Shown: positions 34,242 to 43,119 of the stretch, piece by piece
How the letters are laid out: every line of letters begins with the position of its first letter
Numbering within the stretch: the first letter of the stretch is position 1
NCBI RefSeq assembly: GCF_019931755.1
Contig: NZ_CP082918.1
Location: 4,134,001 to 4,198,000, forward strand
Source: Sutcliffiella horikoshii
Lineage (GTDB): Bacteria; Bacillota; Bacilli; Bacillales; Bacillaceae_I
DNA: 64,000 bases
Reading direction: 5' to 3'
Translations under genes and position numbers: made by a program
Notes under the pieces: model-generated
Databases searched by the model: none
What the model saw: only the letters and a program-made list of their open reading frames with translations
Told to the model about the DNA's origin: nothing

Positions 34242-35639
34242 ATGACAAACAAAATGACAAGCATAAAAATTCAGCATGAGAAAAAGCACTTACACCTCAC
34301 ACCTGCAAACCTTTATATGTATCAAGGATTTCAAGTCATAGAAGCTTTTCATCAAGAGCACGCAGAATGTTATTATTTATTTTTCTACAAAGCATCTTAC
34401 CTCACCGGAAAATCCACATTAAAAATCAAACGTAAATCTCAGCTAAGCACCATTCTTCAAAAAGGTATTCGCTTCTCACCCAAACATCCGCTATTAGCCT
34501 TTCTACTCAATCATAATCGAATTCACACATTCCCTAGCCTGACTCCGCTGTGGGAAAAAATACAGAAAAGATACTCGCCGCTTGAAGCTTCCAACATTCT
34601 TACCATCTTCGATAACTATATGAAAAAAGAGAAAATCACCAAAGTGATGAAAGAGTTTGCGCTGCAATACCGCAGGGAAGGTCAACTCCTGCACACCTAC
34701 CAACTTCTGCGACTAATAATCGACATTTACCCAGCCAACAAATGGGCACAGGAAATGTCCAAAAACCTTCAATATCAGTCCTATCAATCACTCTATACAT
34801 CCCATCCATCCTCCTTGCTTTCCAAGGATCCGCTATATGTAGAGAAATACTGCTACCACCATTTAAAACAAGACGGTTCCACCGCCCTCCTGCTGCAACT
34901 CTTGCAAAAAGAAGGCCGGAAAATGGAACAACTCTGCCTATATACACACTTACTTGTCACCAACTCAAACGATGACCACACCTACTATGATCAAATGATA
35001 GCCAACTTACCGGTTGATTTCACAGACGATGATAAGGTGAACCTCCTCAGCTATATTTTAAGGAAGCGCACCACTCATCATGAAGGGTTGTATCAGGATT
35101 TGCTGGGTTTATTGAAAAAATCCAGTCGGTATGAAGACCTTTTGATCCTTCTTACTAAAAATAAAGCCCTCATCACCGAAAAAGACCTGCCATACGTGCA
35201 TGAAGCATTGCTGCATATAAACTGGGTGGAGAATTCCGGGTGGCTCAGCGATCTCACCTTCCATTTTGATGAGGACATATCACCCAAACAAGTTCAGACT
35301 CTCTTTCAATCCTTTGTGCCAAATCTGCTTCAGTTAAAAGGGCTTGATTATACGGAGCAGTGGATCTCTCCTTATAGCTCCAGGTATCCAGGCATCCCAA
35401 TCCTGATGAAGGTCAAGAAGATGGCTGCCCTGAAGGACGATCCGGACCAAATGTATGCACTCGGCGAACTATATTATGAGTTTAAACAGTTGTCAGAAGC
35501 GGTGGAGTGCTTTAACTGGGAGCTTGAGCTAGATCCGTCCAATACTCGTTCTATTAAATGGCTGTCGAAGCTCTATCTGGAGATGGGCATGGTGGAGGAA
35601 TCTAAGTCGTATCAGTATATGTTGAGGGATGGTAGTTGA
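34242..35639 (+). CDS. Large tetratricopeptide-repeat-like protein, unknown
   Basis: A 465-residue, mostly helical cytosolic protein. The last 80 residues contain two recognisable TPR-like repeats (MYALGELYYEFKQLSEAVEC and TRSIKWLSKLYLEMGMVEES). The N-terminal 150 residues do not resemble a family I know. ATG at 34242 has AGGAGGG 6 bases upstream; the longer frame begins within the previous terminator. No neighbours in an operon. Likely a protein-interaction scaffold. Confidence 0.7.
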   Translation: MTNKMTSIKIQHEKKHLHLTPANLYMYQGFQVIEAFHQEHAECYYLFFYKASYLTGKSTLKIKRKSQLSTILQKGIRFSPKHPLLAFLLNHNRIHTFPSLTPLWEKIQKRYSPLEASNILTIFDNYMKKEKITKVMKEFALQYRREGQLLHTYQLLRLIIDIYPANKWAQEMSKNLQYQSYQSLYTSHPSSLLSKDPLYVEKYCYHHLKQDGSTALLLQLLQKEGRKMEQLCLYTHLLVTNSNDDHTYYDQMIANLPVDFTDDDKVNLLSYILRKRTTHHEGLYQDLLGLLKKSSRYEDLLILLTKNKALITEKDLPYVHEALLHINWVENSGWLSDLTFHFDEDISPKQVQTLFQSFVPNLLQLKGLDYTEQWISPYSSRYPGIPILMKVKKMAALKDDPDQMYALGELYYEFKQLSEAVECFNWELELDPSNTRSIKWLSKLYLEMGMVEESKSYQYMLRDGS

Positions 35640-35647
35640 ATAGTAAT

Positions 35648-35683
35648 AGGGTCTGTCTGCTGATACAGGCAGACAGACCCTTT
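35648..35683. terminator. Intrinsic terminator between convergent genes
   Basis: AGGGTCTGTCTGC pairs with GCAGACAGACCCT around TGATACAG; runs of T on one side and A/T on the other allow use in both directions. Confidence 0.87.
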
Positions 35684-35687
35684 AATT

Positions 35688-37403
35688 TTAGGAAGTAAGT
35701 TCTCCCAATTCGTTAGGCAACGAGATGGTGATGGTGGTTCCTTTTCCTTTTTCGCTTTCTACAAAGACATTTCCTCCGTGTGCCAAGACTAGCTGGTGGG
35801 CGATGGCCATGCCAAGTCCGGTACCGTTTGATTTATCGGTTGTGCTGCCGCCTCTGTAGTAACGGTCAAACAATTTACTCTGTGTTTCATCATCCATCCC
35901 CACTCCGTTATCCTTTATGGTGATGAAGGTGTGGTCAGGGTTTCGTGAGGCACTCAGCGTAATATCCGTTCCTTTTGGGTTGTGCTTTTGTGCATTTGCA
36001 AGCAGGTTGGTGAGAATGCGGGTGAACCATTTGGAATCAACCGCCACACGAATTTCCTGTTCCACGTTTTCCATGAGTATTGTCGAATCTGTGTTGTTCA
36101 GTGACTTGATGACGTCCTTCATGAGAGGAACAATGTCCTGTATGCTCTTTTCAATAGGCAATGCATTATTTTTCAAACGGTAAGTAAGGTTTAAATCCTC
36201 AATTAAGTCGCTCATATAGGAGGCTTTTTCTGTCACGGTGCTACCCATCGCCTGTATTTCTTCTTCTGTCCATTTGTATGACCCTGTTTCCAGTATTTTT
36301 GCATAGCCGTAGATGGAGCTTAAGGGAGTTTTCAGGTCATGGCTTAAGCCTGTTATCCACTCTTCCCTTGTTTGATCGACCCGTTTTTGGTATTGTTCGT
36401 TCTTTTCTAGTGTGTTGGCAAGTTTACGAATGGAAAAAAGGATGTCGCGGAAAATCCGGAAGCGTTTGTGAAGTTTTCCGTTCTTTTTCCGGAATGGGAT
36501 TTTCCCCTTTTTGTTCCTTGGTACCGATAAGTCACCCTTAGACATTCTCTTGATCCAGTTCATCATGTAAAGCAAAGGTACCCCAAACGTCCTGCCGTAC
36601 CAAATAGAGAGCGCGATGATGATCACAAGAAGCACTACTATTACTAGTAGAAAGCTTTTGACCAAAGAGGCACCTACCAGACCGTCCAGGACGTCATCTG
36701 GGGCATAATAGGCATTTTCCATCCCAACAACATATACCTTGTCCCCTTCTGGTAAGGTGGAGATGTCGTATGTGTAGTTCCATGGGCTTTCCTTAATGGA
36801 AAGGAAGTCCCTGGCTGTAAGTGTAAGATCTTCCGGGGCATTCCATTGCTCGGTTTTTTCCCCATTGGAATCATATACTTGTAACCATGCCTCTTGGTTC
36901 TCAAGGAACTTTCTACCTTCCTCTGTAATAGCTGATAAATTGCCTAGTTTTTGCAGCTCAGCAAGTATTCCTTCGCTCAGGTTCTTCTCCCCATATAATA
37001 CGACAAGGTCACTCTCATCCTTATGTATCCTCCAGTAAGAGGTCCGGTAACCGGGAACGTCAAAATCGGCAAGCTCTTGAAAGGTGTATGCCTCCTTTAA
37101 ATCTGCAGGAGCATTTACTTCTTTGACTACAACTCCATTTCTATTTATCAATTGAAGCCAACCGTCATTTTGGTGGACAGCTGTTTTGACGGCCTCACTG
37201 ATATGAATTTCCTCTTCTGACTTTACATCCATTTCAACCTCAAGAAAATATGCGTCCGCCCTTGAAAAGCTTGCTTTCATTTCCGACTCTGTTAAGTGAA
37301 AAGCGAAGAATAATAAGGCAGAGGTTAAAGCGATAATGATGATCACCAAGAGGACAAATAATTGTTTAACAAAATGAAAAGCCAGCTTTTTGCTAACATT
37401 CAT
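35688..37403 (-). CDS. Sensor histidine kinase
   Basis: A 571-residue membrane kinase. Two membrane helices (about 15-36 and 245-267) flank a 205-residue extracytoplasmic sensor domain that appears to be two tandem, related halves (WLQLINRNGVVVKEVNAPAD at 82-101 and WLQVYDSNGEKTEQWNAPED at 173-192). A HAMP-like linker, the phosphorylated His355 in GLSHDLKTPLS, and the ATP-binding boxes NLLANAQKHNPKG, DNGVGM and GTGLGMAIAH follow. Its start overlaps the response regulator stop by 4 bases. The pair is divergent from an ABC-2 exporter, so it may sense an envelope stress or antimicrobial that the exporter handles. Confidence 0.93.
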   Translation of the reverse strand: MNVSKKLAFHFVKQLFVLLVIIIIALTSALLFFAFHLTESEMKASFSRADAYFLEVEMDVKSEEEIHISEAVKTAVHQNDGWLQLINRNGVVVKEVNAPADLKEAYTFQELADFDVPGYRTSYWRIHKDESDLVVLYGEKNLSEGILAELQKLGNLSAITEEGRKFLENQEAWLQVYDSNGEKTEQWNAPEDLTLTARDFLSIKESPWNYTYDISTLPEGDKVYVVGMENAYYAPDDVLDGLVGASLVKSFLLVIVVLLVIIIALSIWYGRTFGVPLLYMMNWIKRMSKGDLSVPRNKKGKIPFRKKNGKLHKRFRIFRDILFSIRKLANTLEKNEQYQKRVDQTREEWITGLSHDLKTPLSSIYGYAKILETGSYKWTEEEIQAMGSTVTEKASYMSDLIEDLNLTYRLKNNALPIEKSIQDIVPLMKDVIKSLNNTDSTILMENVEQEIRVAVDSKWFTRILTNLLANAQKHNPKGTDITLSASRNPDHTFITIKDNGVGMDDETQSKLFDRYYRGGSTTDKSNGTGLGMAIAHQLVLAHGGNVFVESEKGKGTTITISLPNELGELTS

Positions 37404-38110
37404 CTTTGAACACCTGCAGCAGGTACGAGTTTATACCCGATCCCTCTAACCGTTTTAATATATTCAGGTTTGCTTGGGTTTTCTTCAATCTTTTCTCTAA
37501 GCTTGCGGATATGGACCATGACAGTGTTTTCATCCACTAGGATATTGTCTCCCCAAACGTGGTAATAGAGCTGTTCTTTCGTGAAAATTCTATTTGGATT
37601 TTTACAGAAGAATACTAACAAATGATAAAGCTGACCGCTTAAAACGACGCTTTCTCCAAGCACTCTAAGTTCCGCAGATTGGAGGTTTAGCTTGAATCTG
37701 CCAAATTCAAGGACGTCCTCTTCTTTGGTTGGAGCGCTCTTCAAATACCGATTTAGTTGTACCTTTATTCTTGCTACTACTTCTAACGGGTTGAATGGCT
37801 TAGTGATATAGTCGTCACCACCGTGTGCAAAGCCCGTCAATTTATCAAGATCTGAGGTTTTGGCTGATAGGAAAAAGATTGGGGCTTCTGTTGTTTTCCT
37901 GATTGCCTGGCAAATCTCATAACCAGTCATATCAGGGAGCATGATGTCGAGCAAAATCAAGTCATAAGAGTGATGCTTCAGCTTATGTAAGGCCATTTCC
38001 CCCGTACTGCATGTATCTACGTGTTGAAATCCCTCTTTCGTTAACACTAATTTCATCATATCTATAATGGATTGTTCATCATCGACCATTAATATCCTTG
38101 CGTGTTCCAT
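37400..38110 (-). CDS. OmpR-family response regulator
   Basis: A 236-residue regulator: receiver domain (1-120) with acidic pocket DDE at 10-12, phosphorylated Asp55 in LILLDIMLPD and Lys in TKPFNPLEV; winged-helix DNA-binding domain (135-232) ending YIKTVRGIGYKLV. It is coupled to the downstream kinase by a 4-base overlap. The ABC exporter on the other strand, 93 bases away, is the obvious target. Confidence 0.94.
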   Translation of the reverse strand: MEHARILMVDDEQSIIDMMKLVLTKEGFQHVDTCSTGEMALHKLKHHSYDLILLDIMLPDMTGYEICQAIRKTTEAPIFFLSAKTSDLDKLTGFAHGGDDYITKPFNPLEVVARIKVQLNRYLKSAPTKEEDVLEFGRFKLNLQSAELRVLGESVVLSGQLYHLLVFFCKNPNRIFTKEQLYYHVWGDNILVDENTVMVHIRKLREKIEENPSKPEYIKTVRGIGYKLVPAAGVQR

Positions 38111-38203
38111 TTGTGAACTCCTTTTTTAAGGTAATGTTAAGGTTCCCTTAATTTTCTAATAAACTACCATTATTATACTAAACTATGAAGGGAGCGAGAT
38201 GAA

Positions 38204-38896
38204 ATGTGGGCAATTTGTTTGAATGAATTTAAAGGGCATTTTAAGAGTTTCAAGTCGATTGTTGTGATTGCGATTATTTTTGGTGTTACGTATTTAACTG
38301 CTGATTTGATGAGCAACCTGATGGCAAGCTTTCCAGAAGAGGCAGCAGAGTTGGGGACAGATGGATATGCTACAGGTATTGTTATCTTAATCTTTGTGCT
38401 TGGTTTTTTCTTTATTACCGGTCTTTCTCATGACATCGTCAACAGGGAAGTCAGCGAGAGAACGATGCGGTTTTTAGTGACAAAGACTACTAGATTGAAT
38501 GTAATGATGGGTAAATACTTAGGAGTTTGGTTCTTTTGGCTTTTCTGTATGGTTGTCTGTTTTCTGTTAATCACCATTAAATCAAAGGACTTTTTATGGC
38601 TCGGTTTATTAGATACCATGCTGTTTCTTTCTGTAGCTTTGGCGTTAAATCTTGTGTTTTCCATTGTCATACCAAAGCCCGGCGTTACAATGTTTGTGGG
38701 GATTACTTTTGCTTTAGTGTTTCCGGCTTTAAGCTTTTGGGCAATATTTTCAGGGAAGCTGTACATTACGTGGTTTAAATTCCTCACTCCGTATTACTAC
38801 TCTTCTCTGGCAGACTATTACATCTTGATAAATGGACTCTATGCGTTCTTATTGCTATTACTTGCTTATTGGTTGTTTAAGAGGAGGGACTTTTGA
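38204..38896 (+). CDS. ABC-2 type transporter permease
   Basis: A 230-residue membrane subunit with six hydrophobic segments (near 18-38, 62-82, 107-125, 136-156, 162-182 and 205-225). The conserved region NREVSERTMRFLVTKTTRLN matches ABC-2/NatB-like permeases. GGGAG lies before the ATG. Its stop overlaps the ATPase start by one base. It lies divergent to the two-component genes and probably forms an exporter with the next protein. Confidence 0.87.
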   Translation: MWAICLNEFKGHFKSFKSIVVIAIIFGVTYLTADLMSNLMASFPEEAAELGTDGYATGIVILIFVLGFFFITGLSHDIVNREVSERTMRFLVTKTTRLNVMMGKYLGVWFFWLFCMVVCFLLITIKSKDFLWLGLLDTMLFLSVALALNLVFSIVIPKPGVTMFVGITFALVFPALSFWAIFSGKLYITWFKFLTPYYYSSLADYYILINGLYAFLLLLLAYWLFKRRDF

Positions 38897-39819
38897 TGAG
38901 TGTGATCGAGGCTGGACATTTAACGAAAGCTTTTGGAGGAAAAACGGTTGTAAATAAGGTGGACCTTACCGTTGCAAAAGGAGAGATATATGGGTTTCTT
39001 GGTCGGAACGGGGCCGGAAAGTCGACTTTTATCAATATGATTACGGGGATCATCCTTCCCACTTCCGGTACGTTTAAGTTGTTGGGGGAATCTGACCTTC
39101 AGAAGGTGCAGAACCGAATTGGAGTCCTTCCCGATTATTCACAGTTCTACGATAGCATGTCTGCTATTGATCATATTAAATTTTTCAGCAAAATAAATGG
39201 GTGCAAATTGTCTACCACAGAAGCAAATGCTGTCTTGGATAGGGTTGGTTTGTTGGAGCATGCCAAAAAGAAGGTGGGAAAATTTTCGTTTGGGATGAAA
39301 AAGAAGTTAGGGATTGCGCAGGCGATCGCTCATAATCCCGAGCTGATTTTCCTTGATGAACCCACATCAGGTATTGATGCTGAATCCGGGTTGAGCATTC
39401 AGCAGCTGATTAGAGACTTGCAGTCAGAAGGTAAGACCATTTTCATGACCTCTCATAACTTGAACGAAGTGGAGAAAATTTGTACGCGGATTGCGATTAT
39501 GAAAGACGGTACCATCATTAACGAAGGAACACTGGAAGAATTGCGTGCACATTATTCGTCTACCATCGAGGTGAAAATAACACATTCTGCCCTAAAGAAC
39601 CCAAATAGTGTTGGCCAGATGTTAAAGCGCTTTGCCACACAGATTTCTGCCCAAGAGCAATATACGTCTTTTACGGTAGATTCAGAAGGTAAGATAGCAA
39701 CTATTGTTAGGGCATTTACGAAAGAAAATATTGATGTTTATAGAATAAATGTGGAAGAGCCTTCCCTTGAAGAAATTTTCTTGGAGGAATCCAGTACGAA
39801 GATAAAAGGAGCCAGCTAA
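38896..39819 (+). CDS. ABC transporter ATP-binding protein
   Basis: A 307-residue nucleotide-binding protein: Walker A GRNGAGKST, signature FSFGMKKKLGIAQ (unusual FGMKK in place of SGG), Walker B LIFLDEPTSG and the switch His in MTSHNLNEVE. A C-terminal extension (220-307) is typical of NatA/BcrA-type exporters. The ATG at 38896 lies in TGATG overlapping the permease stop, with GAGGAGG upstream. It powers the adjacent permease. Confidence 0.92.
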   Translation: MSVIEAGHLTKAFGGKTVVNKVDLTVAKGEIYGFLGRNGAGKSTFINMITGIILPTSGTFKLLGESDLQKVQNRIGVLPDYSQFYDSMSAIDHIKFFSKINGCKLSTTEANAVLDRVGLLEHAKKKVGKFSFGMKKKLGIAQAIAHNPELIFLDEPTSGIDAESGLSIQQLIRDLQSEGKTIFMTSHNLNEVEKICTRIAIMKDGTIINEGTLEELRAHYSSTIEVKITHSALKNPNSVGQMLKRFATQISAQEQYTSFTVDSEGKIATIVRAFTKENIDVYRINVEEPSLEEIFLEESSTKIKGAS

Positions 39820-39835
39820 GATGCTGACTCCTTTT
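39804..39835. terminator. Intrinsic terminator between convergent genes
   Basis: AAAAGGAGCCAGC pairs with GCTGACTCCTTTT around TAAGAT with one mismatch; it lies across the end of the exporter operon and the convergent methyltransferase gene. Confidence 0.85.
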
Positions 39836-39837
39836 CC

Positions 39838-41034
39838 TTATCCTATTCTTTTTATAAACAATACCTTCAGATAGTTCCCTTCCTTGAACTCCTTGATGGT
39901 TGCGAAGTCACTTGGCAAGGAGAACTCCTCTACGATTTTGTATTTTACTTTGTTTTCTTTAAACGCCTGGTCGACAAAGCCTTTGAACTTGTCCATGCCG
40001 AATGTAGCGGCATTGGTGGAGGCGACAATCAGACCGTTCTTTTCGGTAATGGCAATGGCATCAGATACTAGGCTTGTGTAGTCTTTCTCTGCTCGGAATG
40101 TCACCTTTTTAGAACGCGCAAAGCTTGGTGGATCCATGATGACGACATCGAATTTCAGGTTTTTCTTTTTCGCATATTTGAAGTAATGGAATACCTCTTC
40201 TACGAGAATCGATTGTGTTTTTTCGTCGATGTTATTTACGTTGAATTGCTCGGTTGTTTTTGGCAGACTGCGTTTGGCCAAGTCTACGCTTGTCGTTTTG
40301 ACGGCACCGCCTAATGCTGCATAAACAGAGAATGCTCCTGTATAGGAAAATGTGTTAAGTACGGTTTTCCCTTTGGCGTATTTATCTCGGATCGTTTTTC
40401 TTACTTCTCGTTGATCAAGGAATACCCCTACCATCGCGCCATCATTTAAATGTACGGCAAAATTGACGCCGTTTTCTTTGATGATAAGGGGGGATGGTGC
40501 GCGTTCTCCTTTTACAAAATCATCGTCCTCTACATACTGACCGTCCGTGTTGAAGCGTTTCTTTTCGTAAATTCCTTTGTATTCGATAACCCCTTCAATG
40601 GCTTCAAGAATTTCCTCACTGAAGGAGTAGATTCCTTTGCTGTACCAGTTGATTACAAGGTAGCCGTCAAAGTATTCGATGGTAAAGCCGCCAATTCCGT
40701 CGCCTTCTCCGTTAAAAAGGCGGAATGCAGTGGTGTCTTCTGCTTTCATAAGGGCGGAACGTTTGTTTATGGCTTTTTGAAGGGCACGTTTGAAGAAAGG
40801 GATGTCCATTTCTTCGTTGGGATCTTTACTGACAATCCAGCCGTATCCTTTGTTTTGGTTACCGTAGTAGCCTTTGCCGAGGAAGTTGTTCTGTTCGTCT
40901 ACCAGCTTTACGAGTGTGCCCTCTTCTTTTAGGTCATTGCCGTTAAGGAGGGATTGTTTAGAGATAAGCGGATAGCCATTTTTATAGGGTTTGGCGAATT
41001 TATTTTTCACTTTAAGTGTTAGTTGCTGTCGCAT
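39838..41034 (-). CDS. Class I rRNA methyltransferase, RlmI/YwbD-like
   Basis: A 398-residue SAM-dependent methyltransferase. An N-terminal PUA domain (1-75) precedes an RlmI-like middle region and a Rossmann domain with VLNTFSYTGAFSVYAALGG (SAM-binding) and the cytosine-C5-type motif VIMDPPSFARSKK. E. coli RlmI methylates a cytosine of 23S rRNA; the exact target here is unknown. I chose the ATG at 41034; a TTG at 41046 in frame has no clear RBS. Monocistronic. Confidence 0.9.
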   Translation of the reverse strand: MRQQLTLKVKNKFAKPYKNGYPLISKQSLLNGNDLKEEGTLVKLVDEQNNFLGKGYYGNQNKGYGWIVSKDPNEEMDIPFFKRALQKAINKRSALMKAEDTTAFRLFNGEGDGIGGFTIEYFDGYLVINWYSKGIYSFSEEILEAIEGVIEYKGIYEKKRFNTDGQYVEDDDFVKGERAPSPLIIKENGVNFAVHLNDGAMVGVFLDQREVRKTIRDKYAKGKTVLNTFSYTGAFSVYAALGGAVKTTSVDLAKRSLPKTTEQFNVNNIDEKTQSILVEEVFHYFKYAKKKNLKFDVVIMDPPSFARSKKVTFRAEKDYTSLVSDAIAITEKNGLIVASTNAATFGMDKFKGFVDQAFKENKVKYKIVEEFSLPSDFATIKEFKEGNYLKVLFIKRIG

Positions 41035-41236
41035 GCTTTCATCCAATCTTTTTGGGTTTTTATTGTGGTTGTATTATAACGCAAATGAGGAGAAAAGCCG
41101 AATTTGGGTAAAATAGAGACGAAATAGATAATAAGAACTATCTTGCTCATATGGGCTGGATAATTGTTGAAACTACTAATCTATTATTTTATAATTATGC
41201 ATATTAATTAATAATTATAAATATGGAGGCAGTAAG

Positions 41237-42196
41237 ATGAAGAAGATACTATTAGTAACTACATTAATATGGATGGTGGCAGTGTCAGCGGTTTCCGCGG
41301 CCAATGGAGCTTCTTTGGTACATAACACAGGATCACTTTCCTACAAGCATACACAATACTTGTCTGAAACAATTGGAGCCCGTGTAGCTGCTTCAGATGA
41401 AGAAGCCGAGGCAAGGGCTTATATAAAAGGCCAATTCGAAAAGATGGGGTATGAAACGAATGTACAGGATTTTTCTTATACACGCAGAGGAGCATCGTAC
41501 GATTCTGCCAATGTCGTGGCATTTAAACCAGGTAAAAGCGAGAAAGTATTAGTAGTTGGAGCTCACTATGACTCAGTGGAAGCAGGGAAAGGTTCGGATG
41601 ATAATGCTTCTGGTGTTGCGGTGATGCTTGAGGCGGCTGAAGTGCTGAAAAAGATCCCAACACCATACAGTATCGTGTTTGTGGCATTTGGAGCGGAGGA
41701 AGTCGGTCTGCAAGGGTCGAACTACTTTGTGAGTCAGATGAGTGCGGAAGATATAGAGAATACCGTCGGAGTGATTAACTTGGACAGCTTGGCAGTTGGG
41801 GATTATATGTATGTACATGGAAGTCTTGGCAAGGAAGGATTCTTGCGTGATCAGGCCCTTGCGATTGCTGATAAGAAGAAATTGGACCTTCGTATTAACA
41901 GAGGATTAAATCCTGATTACCCTGCTGGAACAACCGGGGATTGGAGCGACCATGCACCTTTTAAAGAAGCAGGAATCCCATATGCTTATTTTGAATCAAC
42001 AAACTGGGAGATTGGGGACTTGGATGGATATGAGCAAACGGAAGAGTATGGCGGAATTTGGCATACTGAGAACGACACATTGGAGTTTATCCAACAGGCT
42101 TATCCTGGTAGATTGGAAGAGAGATTATACACATACTCCACTGTCCTGATTGACTTGTTGAAGTTCACGGGTAAAACGAGTACAGCGAAAAAATAA
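41237..42196 (+). CDS. Secreted M28-family zinc aminopeptidase
   Basis: A 319-residue exported peptidase. A signal peptide ends near VSAVSAANG (residue 22). The di-zinc site of M28 enzymes is complete: GAHYDSV (His and Asp), GSDDNASG (bridging Asp), FGAEEVGL (catalytic Glu and ligand), INLDSLAVGD and the final His in GIWHTENDTLEF. It should release N-terminal residues from peptides outside the cell. GGAGG lies 8 bases before the ATG. Own terminator downstream. Confidence 0.93.
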   Translation: MKKILLVTTLIWMVAVSAVSAANGASLVHNTGSLSYKHTQYLSETIGARVAASDEEAEARAYIKGQFEKMGYETNVQDFSYTRRGASYDSANVVAFKPGKSEKVLVVGAHYDSVEAGKGSDDNASGVAVMLEAAEVLKKIPTPYSIVFVAFGAEEVGLQGSNYFVSQMSAEDIENTVGVINLDSLAVGDYMYVHGSLGKEGFLRDQALAIADKKKLDLRINRGLNPDYPAGTTGDWSDHAPFKEAGIPYAYFESTNWEIGDLDGYEQTEEYGGIWHTENDTLEFIQQAYPGRLEERLYTYSTVLIDLLKFTGKTSTAKK

Positions 42197-42209
42197 GTTG
42201 AAATTGATG

Positions 42210-42249
42210 CTTCCCTGATGGTTAATTGATGCCATTAGGGGAGTATTTT
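42210..42249 (+). terminator. Intrinsic terminator of the M28 peptidase gene
   Basis: CTTCCCTGATGG pairs with CCATTAGGGGAG (G-T pairs allowed), then TATTTTT. Confidence 0.8.
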
Positions 42250-42313
42250 TATGCGTTTAGATTAGATCTTTGCTAACTTAATAGATTTTTGCTCCCAAAA
42301 TTGTTTAGTAAGT

Positions 42314-42490
42314 TTATTTGTTCATTTTCCTCCATATCATTGATGCAATCAGTAGTATAGCACCAACTGAAGCACCAATAATTTGGTCTAATAGAAGTTC
42401 ACCCGTTCTGAAATAACGGATAGTAAAAGTTCCTCCAAAAATAGCTATAATAGCAATTGCTAATTGAATAAGATATGAGTTAATATTCAT
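42314..42490 (-). CDS. 58-residue membrane protein, unknown
   Basis: A short frame beginning MNINSYLIQLAIAIIAIFGG and ending SMIWRKMNK. Two hydrophobic stretches (about 6-21 and 36-51) are separated by a turn holding RYFRTGELLLDQ, suggesting a two-helix hairpin with a basic C-terminal tail. The ATG at 42490 has GGAGG exactly 6 bases upstream, a strong initiation signal. It resembles small membrane proteins with a single duplicated helix but I know no named family. It lies alone between the M28 gene and a repeat array. Confidence 0.72.
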   Translation of the reverse strand: MNINSYLIQLAIAIIAIFGGTFTIRYFRTGELLLDQIIGASVGAILLIASMIWRKMNK

Positions 42491-42607
42491 CGAATACCTC
42501 CAATCTATAGGACCGTCTTAGCACTTCATTATTGAATGTGTCGTATATCTTTTATACGTACTAGAAGTAGGAAGGTTTCAATATTAGACTAAATAGCCTT
42601 TGTCACT

Positions 42608-42850
42608 GAGGTTTTCATCTCGTCGGCGATGAGGACCTCTCTGCTTATTTTTTCTTGCCACTGAGGTCTTCATAACGACTATGAGAACCTCTCTTCTCCT
42701 TTTTCATCGTCACTGAGGTCTTCATAACGGCGATGAGAACCTCTCTTCCCCTTTTTCGTTGCCACTGAGGTCTTCATAACGGCGATGAGAACTTCTATTC
42801 TCCTTTTTCGTTGCCACTGAGGTCTTCATAATGAGCAGGAGGACCTCAAT
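42608..42850. repeat. 52-bp tandem repeat array B (GAGGTCTTCAT family)
   Basis: GAGGT(C/T)TTCAT starts at 42608, 42663, 42715, 42767 and 42819: one interval of 55 and three of exactly 52 bp. Units contain GAGGTCTTCATAACG, then CGATGAGAACCTCTCT, an inverted repeat. Same family as arrays A and C. No gene lies between 42491 and 43119. Confidence 0.88.
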
Positions 42851-42871
42851 AATTCCTTTGGCTTAAACGAC

Positions 42872-42915
42872 AAAAAAGCAGGTCTAATTAGTATGCGAAT
42901 TAGACCTGCTTTTTT
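42872..42915. terminator. Orphan perfect terminator-like hairpin
   Basis: AAAAAAGCAGGTCTAATT and its exact complement AATTAGACCTGCTTTTTT around an 8-base loop. An 18-bp perfect stem with both A and T runs. No gene ends immediately before it on either strand; it could end transcription of the dynamin gene on the minus strand. Confidence 0.8.
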
Positions 42916-42993
42916 AAATGTTTTCTGTTATTGCCTCTCACGATTAGGCTTGGTTAGTTGAATAGGTTAGCGTGAATTTTGGTAAGAGCGGGT

Positions 42994-43064
42994 AGGGTCA
43001 GGCACCTGCATTGGTTTGCTGTGATTCTTTGGTTGTTTGTTTTAGGTGCCAGACCCTTTTTTTT
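42994..43064 (+). terminator. Orphan long-loop hairpin with T run
   Basis: AGGGTCAGGCACCT pairs with AGGTGCCAGACCCT (one mismatch) across a 36-base loop, followed by eight Ts on the plus strand. No plus-strand gene precedes it. Confidence 0.6.
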
Positions 43065-43119
43065 CACTTTAGTTGCTGTAACCAAGCTTTAGAGTTAATC
43101 TCTTTTATCCTTTATTTTT

